Shown: positions 17,088 through 25,967, counted from the first letter of the stretch. The stretch: DNA of 64,000 bases from Saprospiraceae bacterium (GCA_016787345.1 JAEUUU010000093.1:1-64000), one strand, 5' to 3'. The notes: generated by a model from the sequence alone, not told the origin. A program made the numbers and translations.

Positions 17088-18452
17088 ATGACGCAAGCCA
17101 ATATTCTCATCGTCGACGACAACCCGGGCGTGCTCAGCGCGGGTAAACTGTTGTTGAAGCGCCATTTTTCGGAGGTGGAAACCACGCGCGAACCTTCCGA
17201 AATACCCGCACTTTTTCGCGAGCGCACTTACGACGTGGTGTTGCTCGACATGAATTTTAACCGCAGCAAAAACACCGGTCAGGAAGGCTTCGAGTGGCTG
17301 GAAAAAATACTCGAACTCGATCCTTCGGCTATCGTGGTGCTCATCACCGCTTATGGCGACGTGGAACTGGCCGTGCGCGCCATCAAAAACGGGGCGACCG
17401 ATTTCGTACTCAAACCCTGGGACAACGACAAACTGCTCGCCACCCTGCATTCGGCCCTGCGCCTCAAAAACAGTCAGGACGAAGCCAATCACCTCAAATC
17501 CAAACAAACCGGCCGCAACCTGGCCCAGGTGCGCGATTTGCCGGAAATCATCTTCGGCAGTCCGGCCATGCAACAGGTATTCGACACCATCGGCCGCGTG
17601 GCCGAAACCGATGCAAATATCCTCCTGCTGGGCGAAAACGGCACGGGCAAAGACCTGATCGCCCAGATCATACATGCCCAATCGGCCCGGGCGGCGGAGA
17701 ATTTCGTCAAAGTCGATCTGGGTGCACTCACCGAATCGCTGTTCGAAAGCGAGCTCTTCGGCCACGCCAAGGGCGCTTTCACCGATGCCCGCGACGACCG
17801 CCCCGGGCGCTTCGAAGCAGCCGACGGCGGCACGATTTTCCTCGACGAGATCGGCAACCTGCCGCTCAACCTGCAATCCAAACTGCTTTCCGTGTTGCAA
17901 AACCGCGTCGTCACCCGGGTGGGCGCCAACCGCCCGCGCCCCATCGACGTGCGCGTCATCACCGCCACCAACCAAAACCTCGACGACATGGTGCGCCAGC
18001 GGAGCTTCCGGCAAGACCTCCTCTACCGCATCAATACCATCGAAATCACACTCCCGCCGCTCCGCGAACGCCCCGAAGACATCGAATTGCTCAGCCGGCA
18101 CTTCATGCTCCAGTTCGCCCAGCGCTACAACCGCCCGGTGCGCCAGCTCAGCGCCGCCCTGCTCCGCGAACTTATGCGCTACGCCTGGCCCGGCAACGTC
18201 CGCGAACTCCAGCACGCCGTGGAACGCGCCGTCATTATGTCGAAAAGCGATACCCTGCAGCCCGAAGATTTTTTCCTGCAAAAAAACGCCGGCGGCGCCA
18301 CCGATATCAACACCATGAACCTCGACGACATGGAAAAGCTCCTCATCACCAAAGCCCTCGAAAAACACTACGGCAACATCACCGAAGCCGCCCAGGAACT
18401 CGGCCTCACCAGGGCCTCGCTGTACCGGCGGCTGGAGAAGTATAAACTGTGA
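17088..18452 (+). CDS. Sigma-54-dependent response regulator (NtrC family)
   Basis: 454 residues. The receiver domain (about 5-125) has the acidic pair D10/D11, phospho-acceptor Asp54 in VVLLDMNFN, and a Lys in VLKPWD. The AAA+ domain (about 155-385) has Walker A GENGTGKD (near 182), the sigma-54 contact loop as GAFTDA (229-234) instead of GAFTGA, Walker B GGTIFLDEIGNL, and the R-finger region RQDLLYRIN. A Fis-type helix-turn-helix closes the protein (GNITEAAQELGLTRASLYRRL). It probably activates the divergent export cluster through the dyads at 16947-16982. It is followed by its histidine kinase. The TGA stop is the first triplet of a repeat array. Confidence 0.95.
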   Translation: MTQANILIVDDNPGVLSAGKLLLKRHFSEVETTREPSEIPALFRERTYDVVLLDMNFNRSKNTGQEGFEWLEKILELDPSAIVVLITAYGDVELAVRAIKNGATDFVLKPWDNDKLLATLHSALRLKNSQDEANHLKSKQTGRNLAQVRDLPEIIFGSPAMQQVFDTIGRVAETDANILLLGENGTGKDLIAQIIHAQSARAAENFVKVDLGALTESLFESELFGHAKGAFTDARDDRPGRFEAADGGTIFLDEIGNLPLNLQSKLLSVLQNRVVTRVGANRPRPIDVRVITATNQNLDDMVRQRSFRQDLLYRINTIEITLPPLRERPEDIELLSRHFMLQFAQRYNRPVRQLSAALLRELMRYAWPGNVRELQHAVERAVIMSKSDTLQPEDFFLQKNAGGATDINTMNLDDMEKLLITKALEKHYGNITEAAQELGLTRASLYRRLEKYKL

Positions 18453-18747
18453 ATCGATTGAATCGATTGGTTCGATTGAACGATTGGCCTCCCCCGGCCC
18501 CTCCACAGGAGGGGAGTGGATCGAAAGTTTTTACTGATTGAATTTCAATGATTTGCGGGTAATATACAAAGAGAAACGTCGCTTAAAGTGATCAAAATTA
18601 TAAGGTAAAACCGAACCACACGAACCAATTTCAACACACTGAAAACCAATCAAACACACCTTCCGATCCTCTCCCCTCCTGTTGTGGAGGGGCCAGGGGA
18701 GGCCAATCGAATCAATCGAAACAATCGAACTAATCGAATCAATCGCC
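18453..18747. repeat. Inverted pair of composite repeats (copies B and C) between regulator and kinase
   Basis: Copy B (18450-18540) runs TGAATCGATTGAATCG, GGCCTCCCCC, the CCCCTCC/GGAGGGG hairpin, then GATTGAATTTCAATG. Copy C (about 18637-18747) is its reverse complement: CTGAAAACCAATC, then GATCCTCTCCCCTCC and GGAGGGGCC, then an array of CAATCGAAT units. Copy C ends two bases before the kinase ATG. Transcripts crossing the gap could fold into one long hairpin. About 95 bases of unique AT-rich sequence lie between the copies; I see no gene there. Confidence 0.85.
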
Positions 18748-20085
18748 ATGTCTTTCTCCAGCGTCCTCACTCTCCGCGTCGTATTACTGGCCTTGCTGGT
18801 CGCTTTGGCAGCGGGGGTATGGGTCGGACTTGAACAGCGCTGGCTGGCTGTATTTCCGTTGCTGGGAGCGGTTGTGATGACGTTTGGATTGATACGGTAT
18901 GTCAACGATACCAACCGGCGGCTGGCGCGTTTTTTCGAAAGTGTGCGCTATTCCGATTTTGCCATCCGGTTTGCTTCGGGTAAAGAAAAGGGTGGCTCCT
19001 TTGAGGCCGTCAACCGGCAGTTCAACGAGGTCCTGGAGGCTTTTCGCCAGACGCGGGCAGAGAAGGAGGCCAACCTGCTTTTTTTGAATACCATCGTGCA
19101 ACACCTGGGCACCGGGGTGCTGGCCTTCGACCGGCAGAACAACATCCTGCTGTCGAACAACGCGGCCTTTCAGACGCTTGGGGTGTACCGCTTGCATCAT
19201 TTGCACGAATTGCCGCCCCGGCATTCCGCTTTGCAGGAATTTGCCCAAAACCTCACATCCAAGGGAAAAATACTCTACCAGCCCGAACCCGGCCGCCAAC
19301 TGGCCGTGCAGGGCGTGGCGCTCAACCTGCAGGGCAGGGCGGTACGGCTGCTTACCCTGCAAAACATCCACCCCGAACTCCAGCGCAAGGAACTCGACGC
19401 CTGGCGCGACCTCACCCGGGTGCTGCGCCACGAAATTATGAACTCCGTAACGCCCATCGTGTCGCTGGTGGAAACCATGCAGGATATTTTGCCGCACGAC
19501 GATCAGGCGGCCGTTCCCTCCCGCAGCGATCTCACCGACCTGGCCGAAGCCCTCGATGTCGTGGGCTCCCGCAGCCGCGCCCTGATGGATTTTGTGCAAG
19601 CTTACCGCAGTTTTTCCGCGATTCCCGAACCCAAACCCGAACCGATCGCCGCCCGCCGATTGCTCGATCATGTCGTGCAACTGTCGAACGCCAACCAACG
19701 CACAGATGCCAGTATCCACCTCGAAGCATTCGTGGCGCCGGAAGAACTGGTCATACATGCCGATGCCGGCCAGATCGAAATGGTACTGCTCAACCTGGTC
19801 AAAAACGCACGGGAAGCCTTCCAGCAAAGCGAACAAACCGACAAACGTATTACCCTGCGCGCCGGCGCCGACGACAAGGGCAAGGCTTTTATCGAAGTGG
19901 AAGACAACGGTCCCGGTATCGCCCCCGAACTACTCGACGAGATTTTTATCCCCTTCTTTACCACCAAGGCAACCGGCACGGGCGTGGGACTCAGCATCTC
20001 GCGGCAAATCATGCAACTGCATGGCGGCGACGTGCGGGTGAGCTCAACCGTGGGGACAGGTACGAGGTTCGTGCTGGCGTTTTGA
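18748..20085 (+). CDS. Sensor histidine kinase (NtrY/NtrB-like)
   Basis: 445 residues from MSFSSVLTLRV; the frame is open upstream, but that part is translated repeat. Two TMs (about 9-27 and 34-52) are separated by only a few residues, so there is no large sensor domain outside the membrane. A PAS-like region follows (about 105-190). The H-box is RVLRHEIMNSVTPIV, with phospho-acceptor His228. The ATPase domain has N-box NLVKNAREAF, G1 EDNGPGIAP, F-box FIPFFTTKATG and G2 GVGLSISRQIM. It lies just after the NtrC-type regulator and should phosphorylate it. The input signal is unknown; short loops suggest membrane or cytoplasmic sensing. A repeat array ends two bases before the start, and another begins at the stop. 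Confidence 0.93.
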   Translation: MSFSSVLTLRVVLLALLVALAAGVWVGLEQRWLAVFPLLGAVVMTFGLIRYVNDTNRRLARFFESVRYSDFAIRFASGKEKGGSFEAVNRQFNEVLEAFRQTRAEKEANLLFLNTIVQHLGTGVLAFDRQNNILLSNNAAFQTLGVYRLHHLHELPPRHSALQEFAQNLTSKGKILYQPEPGRQLAVQGVALNLQGRAVRLLTLQNIHPELQRKELDAWRDLTRVLRHEIMNSVTPIVSLVETMQDILPHDDQAAVPSRSDLTDLAEALDVVGSRSRALMDFVQAYRSFSAIPEPKPEPIAARRLLDHVVQLSNANQRTDASIHLEAFVAPEELVIHADAGQIEMVLLNLVKNAREAFQQSEQTDKRITLRAGADDKGKAFIEVEDNGPGIAPELLDEIFIPFFTTKATGTGVGLSISRQIMQLHGGDVRVSSTVGTGTRFVLAF

Positions 20086-20191
20086 ATTGGTGAATTGGTG
20101 AATTGGTGAATTGGTGAATTGGTGAATTGGTGAATTGGTGAATTGGTGAATTGGTGAATTGGTGAATTGGTGAATTGGTGAATTGGTGAAT
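20084..20191. repeat. 8-bp tandem repeat array (GAATTGGT)n
   Basis: About 13.5 perfect copies of GAATTGGT lie in 108 bp, starting inside the TGA stop codon of the histidine kinase. Perfect identity between units means recent expansion or active homogenisation. Period 8 puts a TGA in every reading frame. It is followed by 66 bases of AT-rich sequence before the next gene. Confidence 0.97.
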
Positions 20192-20256
20192 GTCAGAATT
20201 TTCAGAAATTTTTGAAACATATCGGAGGCTGACTTGTTTTTTTTTAAAAAACTGAC

Positions 20257-21771
20257 ATGAAAATCTCGATTTACCTCCCCGACGCGGCTGCTTTGCAGCA
20301 TTTTTTGACAAAAGAAAAAGTTCGTCCTTTTACGTATTCGGCCGTAGGTCATACCCGCGACGCCGCCATCCGGGTACCCGGTTTCGACCACGATGCGCAA
20401 CGTGTGGCGGTAGGTCGTGGCGATGCCGATTTCGAGCGGGCCAAACTGGCCCTTCGTTCCTGGGTGCATTTTCCGGCTTCCTGGACGCGCATTTTGCCCG
20501 CTGCCGCCCCGGTCGGAGAAGGCAATACGATTGCTATGTTGTTCCGCATGTTTGGTTTGTGGTGGCACAACTCCTGCCGGATCGTGTACGTGATCGACGA
20601 GCCCGACCGCTATGGCTTCGCTTACGGCACCCTGCCAGCCCACATCGAACGCGGGGAAGAGATTTTTCTGGTCACCCAATCGCCCGACGGCACGGTTTGG
20701 TACGAATTACGCGCGTTTTCGCGGCCCCGCGCCCTGCTGGCCCGCCTGGGGTACCCGGTAGTGCGGCTTTTACAGGAAAAATTCCGGCAGGATTCGGCGG
20801 CTTCTGTGCGGGCATTTGTGCAAAGCCCACTGGGCCGGCCTGCCGAACCGTTTTTCACCCCCGACGGCTGGATTCTCCGCTTGTTGCTGACGATTTTGTC
20901 CTTCGTTTTGCTCTGGCCGGGCAGCGTGATGGGGCATGACTATGGCAATTTGCCGCTGGTCGCCGCATTTCTGGCAGTTACGCCGGCGGTGTTGCTGCTG
21001 GCCGCCCGGCATTATCCGGGCCTTCGCCCCGCATTTCGGCCTTTATGGCCGGTGTTGCTGCCCGCGGGTTTGCTCGCTACGCTGGCCCTAGCCTGGCCGG
21101 TCGGCTGGGTGGCTTCCCTGCTGACGCTGCCCTGGATGGCGATCTGCGTTGGGGTAGCCGGTATCGGACTTCGGTTTTTGTGGCAAAACCGCCTTGAAGC
21201 GGGCCATACCGCCCTGGGAGCCGGGCTGTTGTTTTTGGCCGTGGGCGGCATTTCAGCGTTTGCCGAACGCGCCGGTTTGAGCATTTTCGGCTTCGGCGCC
21301 GACCTCATCCGGCTGACGGCCCTGCACTTTCATTTTGCCGGACTGGCATTTACGGTTTTGATTGCGCTCAACACACGGGTTTTCCCCGGTCGCTGGTCGC
21401 GCCTGACCGCCTGGGCGATTGTGTTGGGCGTGCCGGTCACGGCGATCGGGATTACCGCAACCCAGTTGCAATGGGGGCCATTTACAGAAACCTTTGCCGC
21501 GGCCTGGATGGCTTTGTCGGCTTTGTCGGGTGGATTGATCTGGACGGCGACCGGCGCCCGGCGGCACAATGGATGGCTGGTAGCGGCAGGTTTGATATTA
21601 GCAGCGAGTATGGTGTTGGCGCTGGGCTACGGACTCAGGGTACTGTGGCCGGAACTGGCCTTGTCGCTCGACTGGATGCGGGCCCTGCACGGGAGTTTGA
21701 ACGGCCTGGTGGCCGTGCCGCTCGCCTTGTTGGGTTTTTGGTGGCTGGGCGCCGACCAGCATCGTGTTTGA
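20257..21771 (+). CDS. DUF1990 domain fused to a YndJ-like multi-TM region
   Basis: 504 residues. Residues 1 to about 175 resemble the DUF1990/UPF0548 fold (FTYSAVGHTRD, the GRGDADFERAKLALRSW segment, and FAYGTLPAHIERGEE followed by FLVTQSPDGTVWYELRAFSRP). Residues about 205-500 contain some nine TM helices rich in Leu, Ala, Trp and Gly, of YndJ type. Neither part has a well-defined biochemical role. The gene stands alone, ending 7 bp from a convergent lipoprotein gene. It starts at ATG after a T- and A-rich leader. Confidence 0.75.
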   Translation: MKISIYLPDAAALQHFLTKEKVRPFTYSAVGHTRDAAIRVPGFDHDAQRVAVGRGDADFERAKLALRSWVHFPASWTRILPAAAPVGEGNTIAMLFRMFGLWWHNSCRIVYVIDEPDRYGFAYGTLPAHIERGEEIFLVTQSPDGTVWYELRAFSRPRALLARLGYPVVRLLQEKFRQDSAASVRAFVQSPLGRPAEPFFTPDGWILRLLLTILSFVLLWPGSVMGHDYGNLPLVAAFLAVTPAVLLLAARHYPGLRPAFRPLWPVLLPAGLLATLALAWPVGWVASLLTLPWMAICVGVAGIGLRFLWQNRLEAGHTALGAGLLFLAVGGISAFAERAGLSIFGFGADLIRLTALHFHFAGLAFTVLIALNTRVFPGRWSRLTAWAIVLGVPVTAIGITATQLQWGPFTETFAAAWMALSALSGGLIWTATGARRHNGWLVAAGLILAASMVLALGYGLRVLWPELALSLDWMRALHGSLNGLVAVPLALLGFWWLGADQHRV

Positions 21772-21778
21772 CGACCAG

Positions 21779-22456
21779 TCAACGCGGAAGTCCGCGGCAA
21801 TAGTTCCAGATGGTGGAGTCGTTCTGATAGCTTAATGTGTACCACACGAACTCCTGAGCAACCGGAAGGTAATAGCCCATTCCCTGAATGTTGGAAAACT
21901 CGTTTATATCATTGAAAACAGTAAAGATGCCGCTGAAATAGGGGGTAGCATTGACCCAAACGGACATAAAGTTGGCCGGATCCAGATTGATTGTCCCGGC
22001 TATCCGGACAGAGTCCCAACGCACGGTATCATTGCCAACCATTACGATTTTATTACAACCAAAATCATATTCGCCGACCAGCGTGTCCCGGAAGTCGTAT
22101 GCCTTGTCCACATCACTGATTGTCAGATGGTTTGTCGTGTTTTCTGTTATATTAACGGTTCCTTCCCATCGTCCGAGTTGCTGATTTTCCAAAACAAGCA
22201 ATGCATGCCAGGGCTGTTGACCGCTCCCGGCATCGATATTGATGCAACCGTCGGCGCCGATAGCAAGATTGGTCATGCGGTTTTGTTCCTGGTTGGCAAC
22301 ACCAGGCGAGCCGAGGGAGAAAAAAGAACCCGGCCGGACAAAGTCGGCCGAAGTCCGGTTCTCGACACAAAGCTGCGTCGGGCGCTCTTTATCGCACGAC
22401 GTAACGAGGAATAAAACGAAAGAAAAGGCGAGAAAAACGGTGAACAGGCGCATCAT
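21779..22456 (-). CDS. Predicted lipoprotein, unknown function
   Basis: 225 residues. The hydrophobic N-terminus ends in a VTSC lipobox with Cys at residue 21, and DKERP follows, favouring outer-membrane sorting in Bacteroidota. The mature part is rich in Asn, Asp, Thr and Val strands with no recognisable catalytic motif. It is convergent with the YndJ-like gene and divergent from the sigma factor across a 189-bp gap in which I see no further gene. Confidence 0.65.
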   Translation of the reverse strand: MMRLFTVFLAFSFVLFLVTSCDKERPTQLCVENRTSADFVRPGSFFSLGSPGVANQEQNRMTNLAIGADGCINIDAGSGQQPWHALLVLENQQLGRWEGTVNITENTTNHLTISDVDKAYDFRDTLVGEYDFGCNKIVMVGNDTVRWDSVRIAGTINLDPANFMSVWVNATPYFSGIFTVFNDINEFSNIQGMGYYLPVAQEFVWYTLSYQNDSTIWNYCRGLPR

Positions 22457-22645
22457 CAGTAGTGATTTTTTCCCAAAGGTTAAAAAATTGGCGGCGGCAG
22501 CCAGCCGATATTTAAGGATAACTGCCCCAAAAAGTTTTCTTTTTCAGGCAGCAAAATAGATTTTCATGGCATCTGGCAAAGCGCGTACCTTCGGGGATTC
22601 CCCGCGAAGCCAGCCCATTGGATAATTATCGATCTCTAATCCGTT

Positions 22646-23176
22646 TTGACCGAAACAGAACTCATCCAAGGTTGTCTGCGCGGGTCGGCGCAGTGTCAGC
22701 GACAGTTGTACGAGCAATTCGCCGGCAAGATGTACGCCGTGTGCCTGCGTTATGCGCGTTCGCCATCGGATGCGGCAGACATTTTGCAGGAGGGTTTCGT
22801 CAAGGTCTTTACCAAACTGGGGCAGTTCCAGTTTCAGGGATCTTTCGAGGGCTGGATACGGCGCATCATGGTCAATACGGCTTTGCGCACCTACCAGCGC
22901 CAACGCTTCGACCATGAATCAAGCGGGTACGAGCGCCTGCCGGAACACCCGGTCGAGCCGGACGCACTGTCGAGCCTTTCCGAGGCCGAACTGCTGCGCC
23001 TGATCGCCCGGCTGCCCGACGGGTATCGCGTGGTGTTCAACCTGGTGGCCATCGAGGGCTTTTCACACGCAGAAGCCGCCGAAATGCTCAACATCCAGGA
23101 AAGCACCTCCCGCTCCCAACTAACCAAAGCGCGCCGCTGGCTGGTGGAGCAACTGGAAAAGATACAAATGAGATGA
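22646..23176 (+). CDS. ECF-type RNA polymerase sigma factor (sigma-70 family)
   Basis: 176 residues, the usual ECF length. Region 2 spans about 8-90 (LYEQFAGKMYAVCLRYARS, DAADILQEGFVKVF, FEGWIRRIMVNTAL) and region 4 about 118-172 (LPDGYRVVFNLVAIEGFSHAEAAE and SQLTKARRWL). The start is a TTG: an in-frame TAA lies three codons upstream, and the next ATG would delete part of region 2. It is followed after 120 bp of inverted repeats by a TM plus barrel gene whose N-terminus probably acts as its anti-sigma region. The TGA stop merges into the repeat array. Confidence 0.93.
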   Translation: MTETELIQGCLRGSAQCQRQLYEQFAGKMYAVCLRYARSPSDAADILQEGFVKVFTKLGQFQFQGSFEGWIRRIMVNTALRTYQRQRFDHESSGYERLPEHPVEPDALSSLSEAELLRLIARLPDGYRVVFNLVAIEGFSHAEAAEMLNIQESTSRSQLTKARRWLVEQLEKIQMR

Positions 23177-23296
23177 AGGGGTTGATGAGGGTTGATAAGG
23201 TTTATAAGGGTTGATAAAAGGGCAGTTGATGCGCTCAGCCGAATAAACGTTATCAACCTTATATACCCCATCAACCTTATAAACCTTTTAAAAAAA
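23177..23296. repeat. Inverted pair of GGTTGATAAGG-type arrays between sigma gene and its partner
   Basis: After the sigma stop codon come GGTTGATGAGGGTTGATAAGG-like units (period 9-10). Before the next start come ATCAACCTTATA-type units, their reverse complement, then an A7 run and the ATG. Nearly the whole 120-bp gap is repeat, and the two halves could pair in the mRNA. It has the same boundary layout as the gaps at 18453 and 53072 with a different unit sequence. Confidence 0.85.
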
Positions 23297-24670
23297 ATGC
23301 ACCAATCAGATATTGACCGGCTCCTTCGGGAGCGCCTGCACAATGCCGAGGTGGCCCCCCCGGCTTTTGTGTGGCCCAACGTCGAGCGCGAACTGCGCCG
23401 GCGCCGGCGGCGTATTTTGTTCTTTTGGCTGACGGGGGCATCCGTGCTGTTGGGTGCTGCCGTTTTGTACTGGTCGCTGATTCCCCAAGGCCCGGTAGCG
23501 CCCCTGGCGCAAACGGGGCAGCCGACCGAAGGGCAAACGCCGGTCCTGCGACCTGCTGCGGATATGCCCTGGGCAACAGCAGAAAATCAAGCGACTGAAA
23601 ACCCCTCCCATGCCACCGCCCCTGATCGGGATGAAGCCGCGGCGGCCAGTCCATCATCCGGTCTGGCTCGTCCAGCCAAATCTAACGCGTATTCCCGCGC
23701 AGCGGCAACGCGGCCGATACCTCCGGCAGTGGCGCCGCTGTTGCCCGCGGCCGTGCCAGCAACCGTTACCCCGGCCGTTCCCGTCGCGGACGGCGCCGAA
23801 GAATCTACTCCGCCTGTCGCGACAGCCCCGCCATTGGCCCGGCTGCCTTTCAACCCGGCAGCCTTGTCGGAGCAATATTCATTACCCGCCATTGCGCCTC
23901 CGCCGCCCTCCAAAAAGCGGCGCGCACGGCGCAATTGTTATGATTTTGAAAAGAAACCCAACGTCTGGATGATCGACGCGTACGCCGGACCGTCGCTGGC
24001 CCGTAAAACCCTGCGCGCCGACGCCGACAACCAGCCTTACCTCAACCGGCGGTTCGATACGGAACGCAGCGACTGGGCTTTTAATGGCGGCATACGCGCT
24101 TCCTGGCTGTTCAACAAAAACTTCCTGCTGCGCAGCGGACTGCATTACGACCAGTTTACCGAGGTGTTTGAATACGTGAACCCCGACGATATCCGCTATT
24201 TGGTGGAATACCGCACCGAGATCGTCAACGGTCAACCGATCACGATTGCCGATACCCTCGACGTCGATTTTGGGGAAAGTTACGTGAAGACGTTCAACCG
24301 CTTCGGCCTGCTCGACATCCCTCTGGTGGCCGGTGTGGAATGGCGGCAAGGCAACGGCGGCGTTGCGCTCAATGCGGGTGTGTCGGTCAATGTGTTGTTC
24401 TGGAAACAAGGTAAGATTATGGCCCCCGGCGCCGACATTCCGGCTTCCTTTACCCCCGCCGATGAAAGCCTCGATGTTTTTCGGACGAGGGTAGGGCTGA
24501 GCGCCACCGGCAGCGCCCAGTTTTTTTACCATTTGCGCCCCACCTTGCGGGTATTTGCAGAGCCGTACTATCGACATATCCTGAAACCCGTCAACCAGGC
24601 CAGTCACCCCGTAGAACAACGATACGGGATCGGCGGTATCCGGTTTGGGGTAACCAAAATCCTGGATTGA
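23297..24670 (+). CDS. Trans-envelope protein: anti-sigma-like N-terminus, TM, Pro/Ala-rich linker, outer-membrane beta-barrel
   Basis: 457 residues from MHQSDIDRLLRERLH. Residues 1-38 are cytoplasmic, with APPAFVWPNVERELRRRRRR, a signature of proteins placed after ECF sigma genes in Bacteroidota. One TM follows (about 39-59). Residues about 70-215 are rich in Pro, Ala, Thr and Val, like a TonB linker long enough to cross the periplasm. Residues about 220-457 alternate as in an outer-membrane barrel (IDAYAGPSLARKTL to the terminal YGIGGIRFGVTKILD). I infer that it links outer-membrane state to release of the adjacent sigma factor. Confidence 0.8.
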   Translation: MHQSDIDRLLRERLHNAEVAPPAFVWPNVERELRRRRRRILFFWLTGASVLLGAAVLYWSLIPQGPVAPLAQTGQPTEGQTPVLRPAADMPWATAENQATENPSHATAPDRDEAAAASPSSGLARPAKSNAYSRAAATRPIPPAVAPLLPAAVPATVTPAVPVADGAEESTPPVATAPPLARLPFNPAALSEQYSLPAIAPPPPSKKRRARRNCYDFEKKPNVWMIDAYAGPSLARKTLRADADNQPYLNRRFDTERSDWAFNGGIRASWLFNKNFLLRSGLHYDQFTEVFEYVNPDDIRYLVEYRTEIVNGQPITIADTLDVDFGESYVKTFNRFGLLDIPLVAGVEWRQGNGGVALNAGVSVNVLFWKQGKIMAPGADIPASFTPADESLDVFRTRVGLSATGSAQFFYHLRPTLRVFAEPYYRHILKPVNQASHPVEQRYGIGGIRFGVTKILD

Positions 24671-24792
24671 GCCTTTTTAGACAAACTTAACCTTAATTTT
24701 TTCTAGCGTACAGGCAGCGATACACCCGTTACCGCGAATCTTGTCCGCAAATAAGTCACCTGAATATTTACCTATCTGAACCAGAATTGACC

Positions 24793-25758
24793 ATGCGACG
24801 CCTCGTATTTTACGCATTACTAAGCACCCTGATCAGCGTTTGGGGCTGCCGGAAAGATGTGGAGACATTCCGCCCCTACGGCAGTTCCATCGCGGACATT
24901 GATTTGTTGCTCGGCCAACTGCCCGATGCCTCATCGGTGACGGTATTTAATTTTCCGGCAGGACTGGCAACCGACTCCGTGCTGAGCACGGCCAACGGAA
25001 TCCGCGTTCACCTGACCGACGTCGACCAACTGTTCGTCAGGGCCGGCGACGGAGCGTCCGTTGCGCTGAGCAATTGCGGCGCCATCCAGATCGAAGTCAC
25101 CGAAGCTTTCCGTCCCAGCGATATTTTGGGCAGAAAACTGAGCACTGCCACAACCAGCCAAACCTTGCTGGAAAGCGGCGGAATCGTGCGGGTAAGAGCA
25201 TTTTGCAGCGGACAAGCCCTCGAACTTGCCCCCGACAGAACCCTGAAAATCCAGATTACGACGGCCCAGGATGCCCTTCAGCCCGATATGAAAGTGTACA
25301 ACGCCGTGTTCAATCCCGATCAAAGCTTTGCCGGTTGGACCGACAGCGGGCAGGAAGTGTACTGGGCGGGTTGGCCCACGCCGCAAGGCCAAAAAGTCGG
25401 ATACGAACTGATCGTGGAGAACCTGGGCTGGGTCAACTGCGGCAAGGGCATCGACGAACAAAGCACGGCATTCTGTGTTACCCTTCCTATTGCTTACGAT
25501 ATCGAAAACACCCAGGTGTTTGCCGTGTTTAAAGGGCGCAGAACCGTGCATGCCATGGTTTACGACGATGTTCGGGAGGCTTTTTGTTTGCCCGATGCGC
25601 CCATAGGTTACCTGGTTCAGGTAGTGACGGTTTCAAAAGCAGGAAACCGGTACTGGCTGGGAAGCAAGGAAACGGAAATCGGCAACAACGCCACCATTTC
25701 ATTTAGCCCCGAAGAAACGACTCAAGATGCCGTTCTGGCATTTTTAAAGTCTTTGTAA
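24793..25758 (+). CDS. Predicted lipoprotein, unknown function
   Basis: 321 residues from ATG at 24793 (a TTG two codons upstream is in frame but less likely). The N-terminus ends SVWGC with the lipidated Cys at residue 19, followed by RKD. The mature part is beta-rich, with runs such as GGIVRVRAFCSGQALELAPD and several Cys residues, resembling surface lipoproteins whose Ig-like or carboxypeptidase-regulatory folds are common in this phylum. No function is assigned. It ends 65 bases before a strong hairpin terminator. Confidence 0.65.
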   Translation: MRRLVFYALLSTLISVWGCRKDVETFRPYGSSIADIDLLLGQLPDASSVTVFNFPAGLATDSVLSTANGIRVHLTDVDQLFVRAGDGASVALSNCGAIQIEVTEAFRPSDILGRKLSTATTSQTLLESGGIVRVRAFCSGQALELAPDRTLKIQITTAQDALQPDMKVYNAVFNPDQSFAGWTDSGQEVYWAGWPTPQGQKVGYELIVENLGWVNCGKGIDEQSTAFCVTLPIAYDIENTQVFAVFKGRRTVHAMVYDDVREAFCLPDAPIGYLVQVVTVSKAGNRYWLGSKETEIGNNATISFSPEETTQDAVLAFLKSL

Positions 25759-25822
25759 CCAACTTAGACGCAAGACTTTGCGTCATGAAGATATTGATAC
25801 CCGTGTTTAGTAATTTCGTAGC

Positions 25823-25863
25823 AGCCGAGTCGGAAAAGACCGATTCGGCTTTTTATTTTTTTT
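25823..25863 (+). terminator. Rho-independent terminator
   Basis: Stem AGCCGAGTCGG / CCGATTCGGCT (11 bp with one G-U pair) around a 6-base A-rich loop, followed at once by a run of T residues broken by one A. It is the clearest intrinsic terminator in the window and ends the lipoprotein transcript. Confidence 0.9.
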
Positions 25864-25967
25864 CGTCACCGGACAAGGGCTTTTGATTGTCGTCTTTTTT
25901 TAAACAAATTTGCCCTCGGATTTTTTGATTTAGGTCTGATAGCTGCCGCGTCCAAACTATTTGCTGC

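Noticed and set aside
16983..18506. 507-residue minus-strand frame opposite the response regulator
   Set aside because: It is a shadow of GC-rich coding DNA; the plus-strand frame has full receiver, AAA+ and Fis domains.
20084..20191. A CRISPR array
   Set aside because: The units are 8 bp and contiguous with no spacers, and no cas genes are present.
20009..20679. Minus-strand frames with an IHQFTNSP repeat that look like a repeat protein
   Set aside because: They are the translation of the 8-bp GAATTGGT array and overlap the histidine kinase and the DUF1990 gene; no start region or family match supports them.
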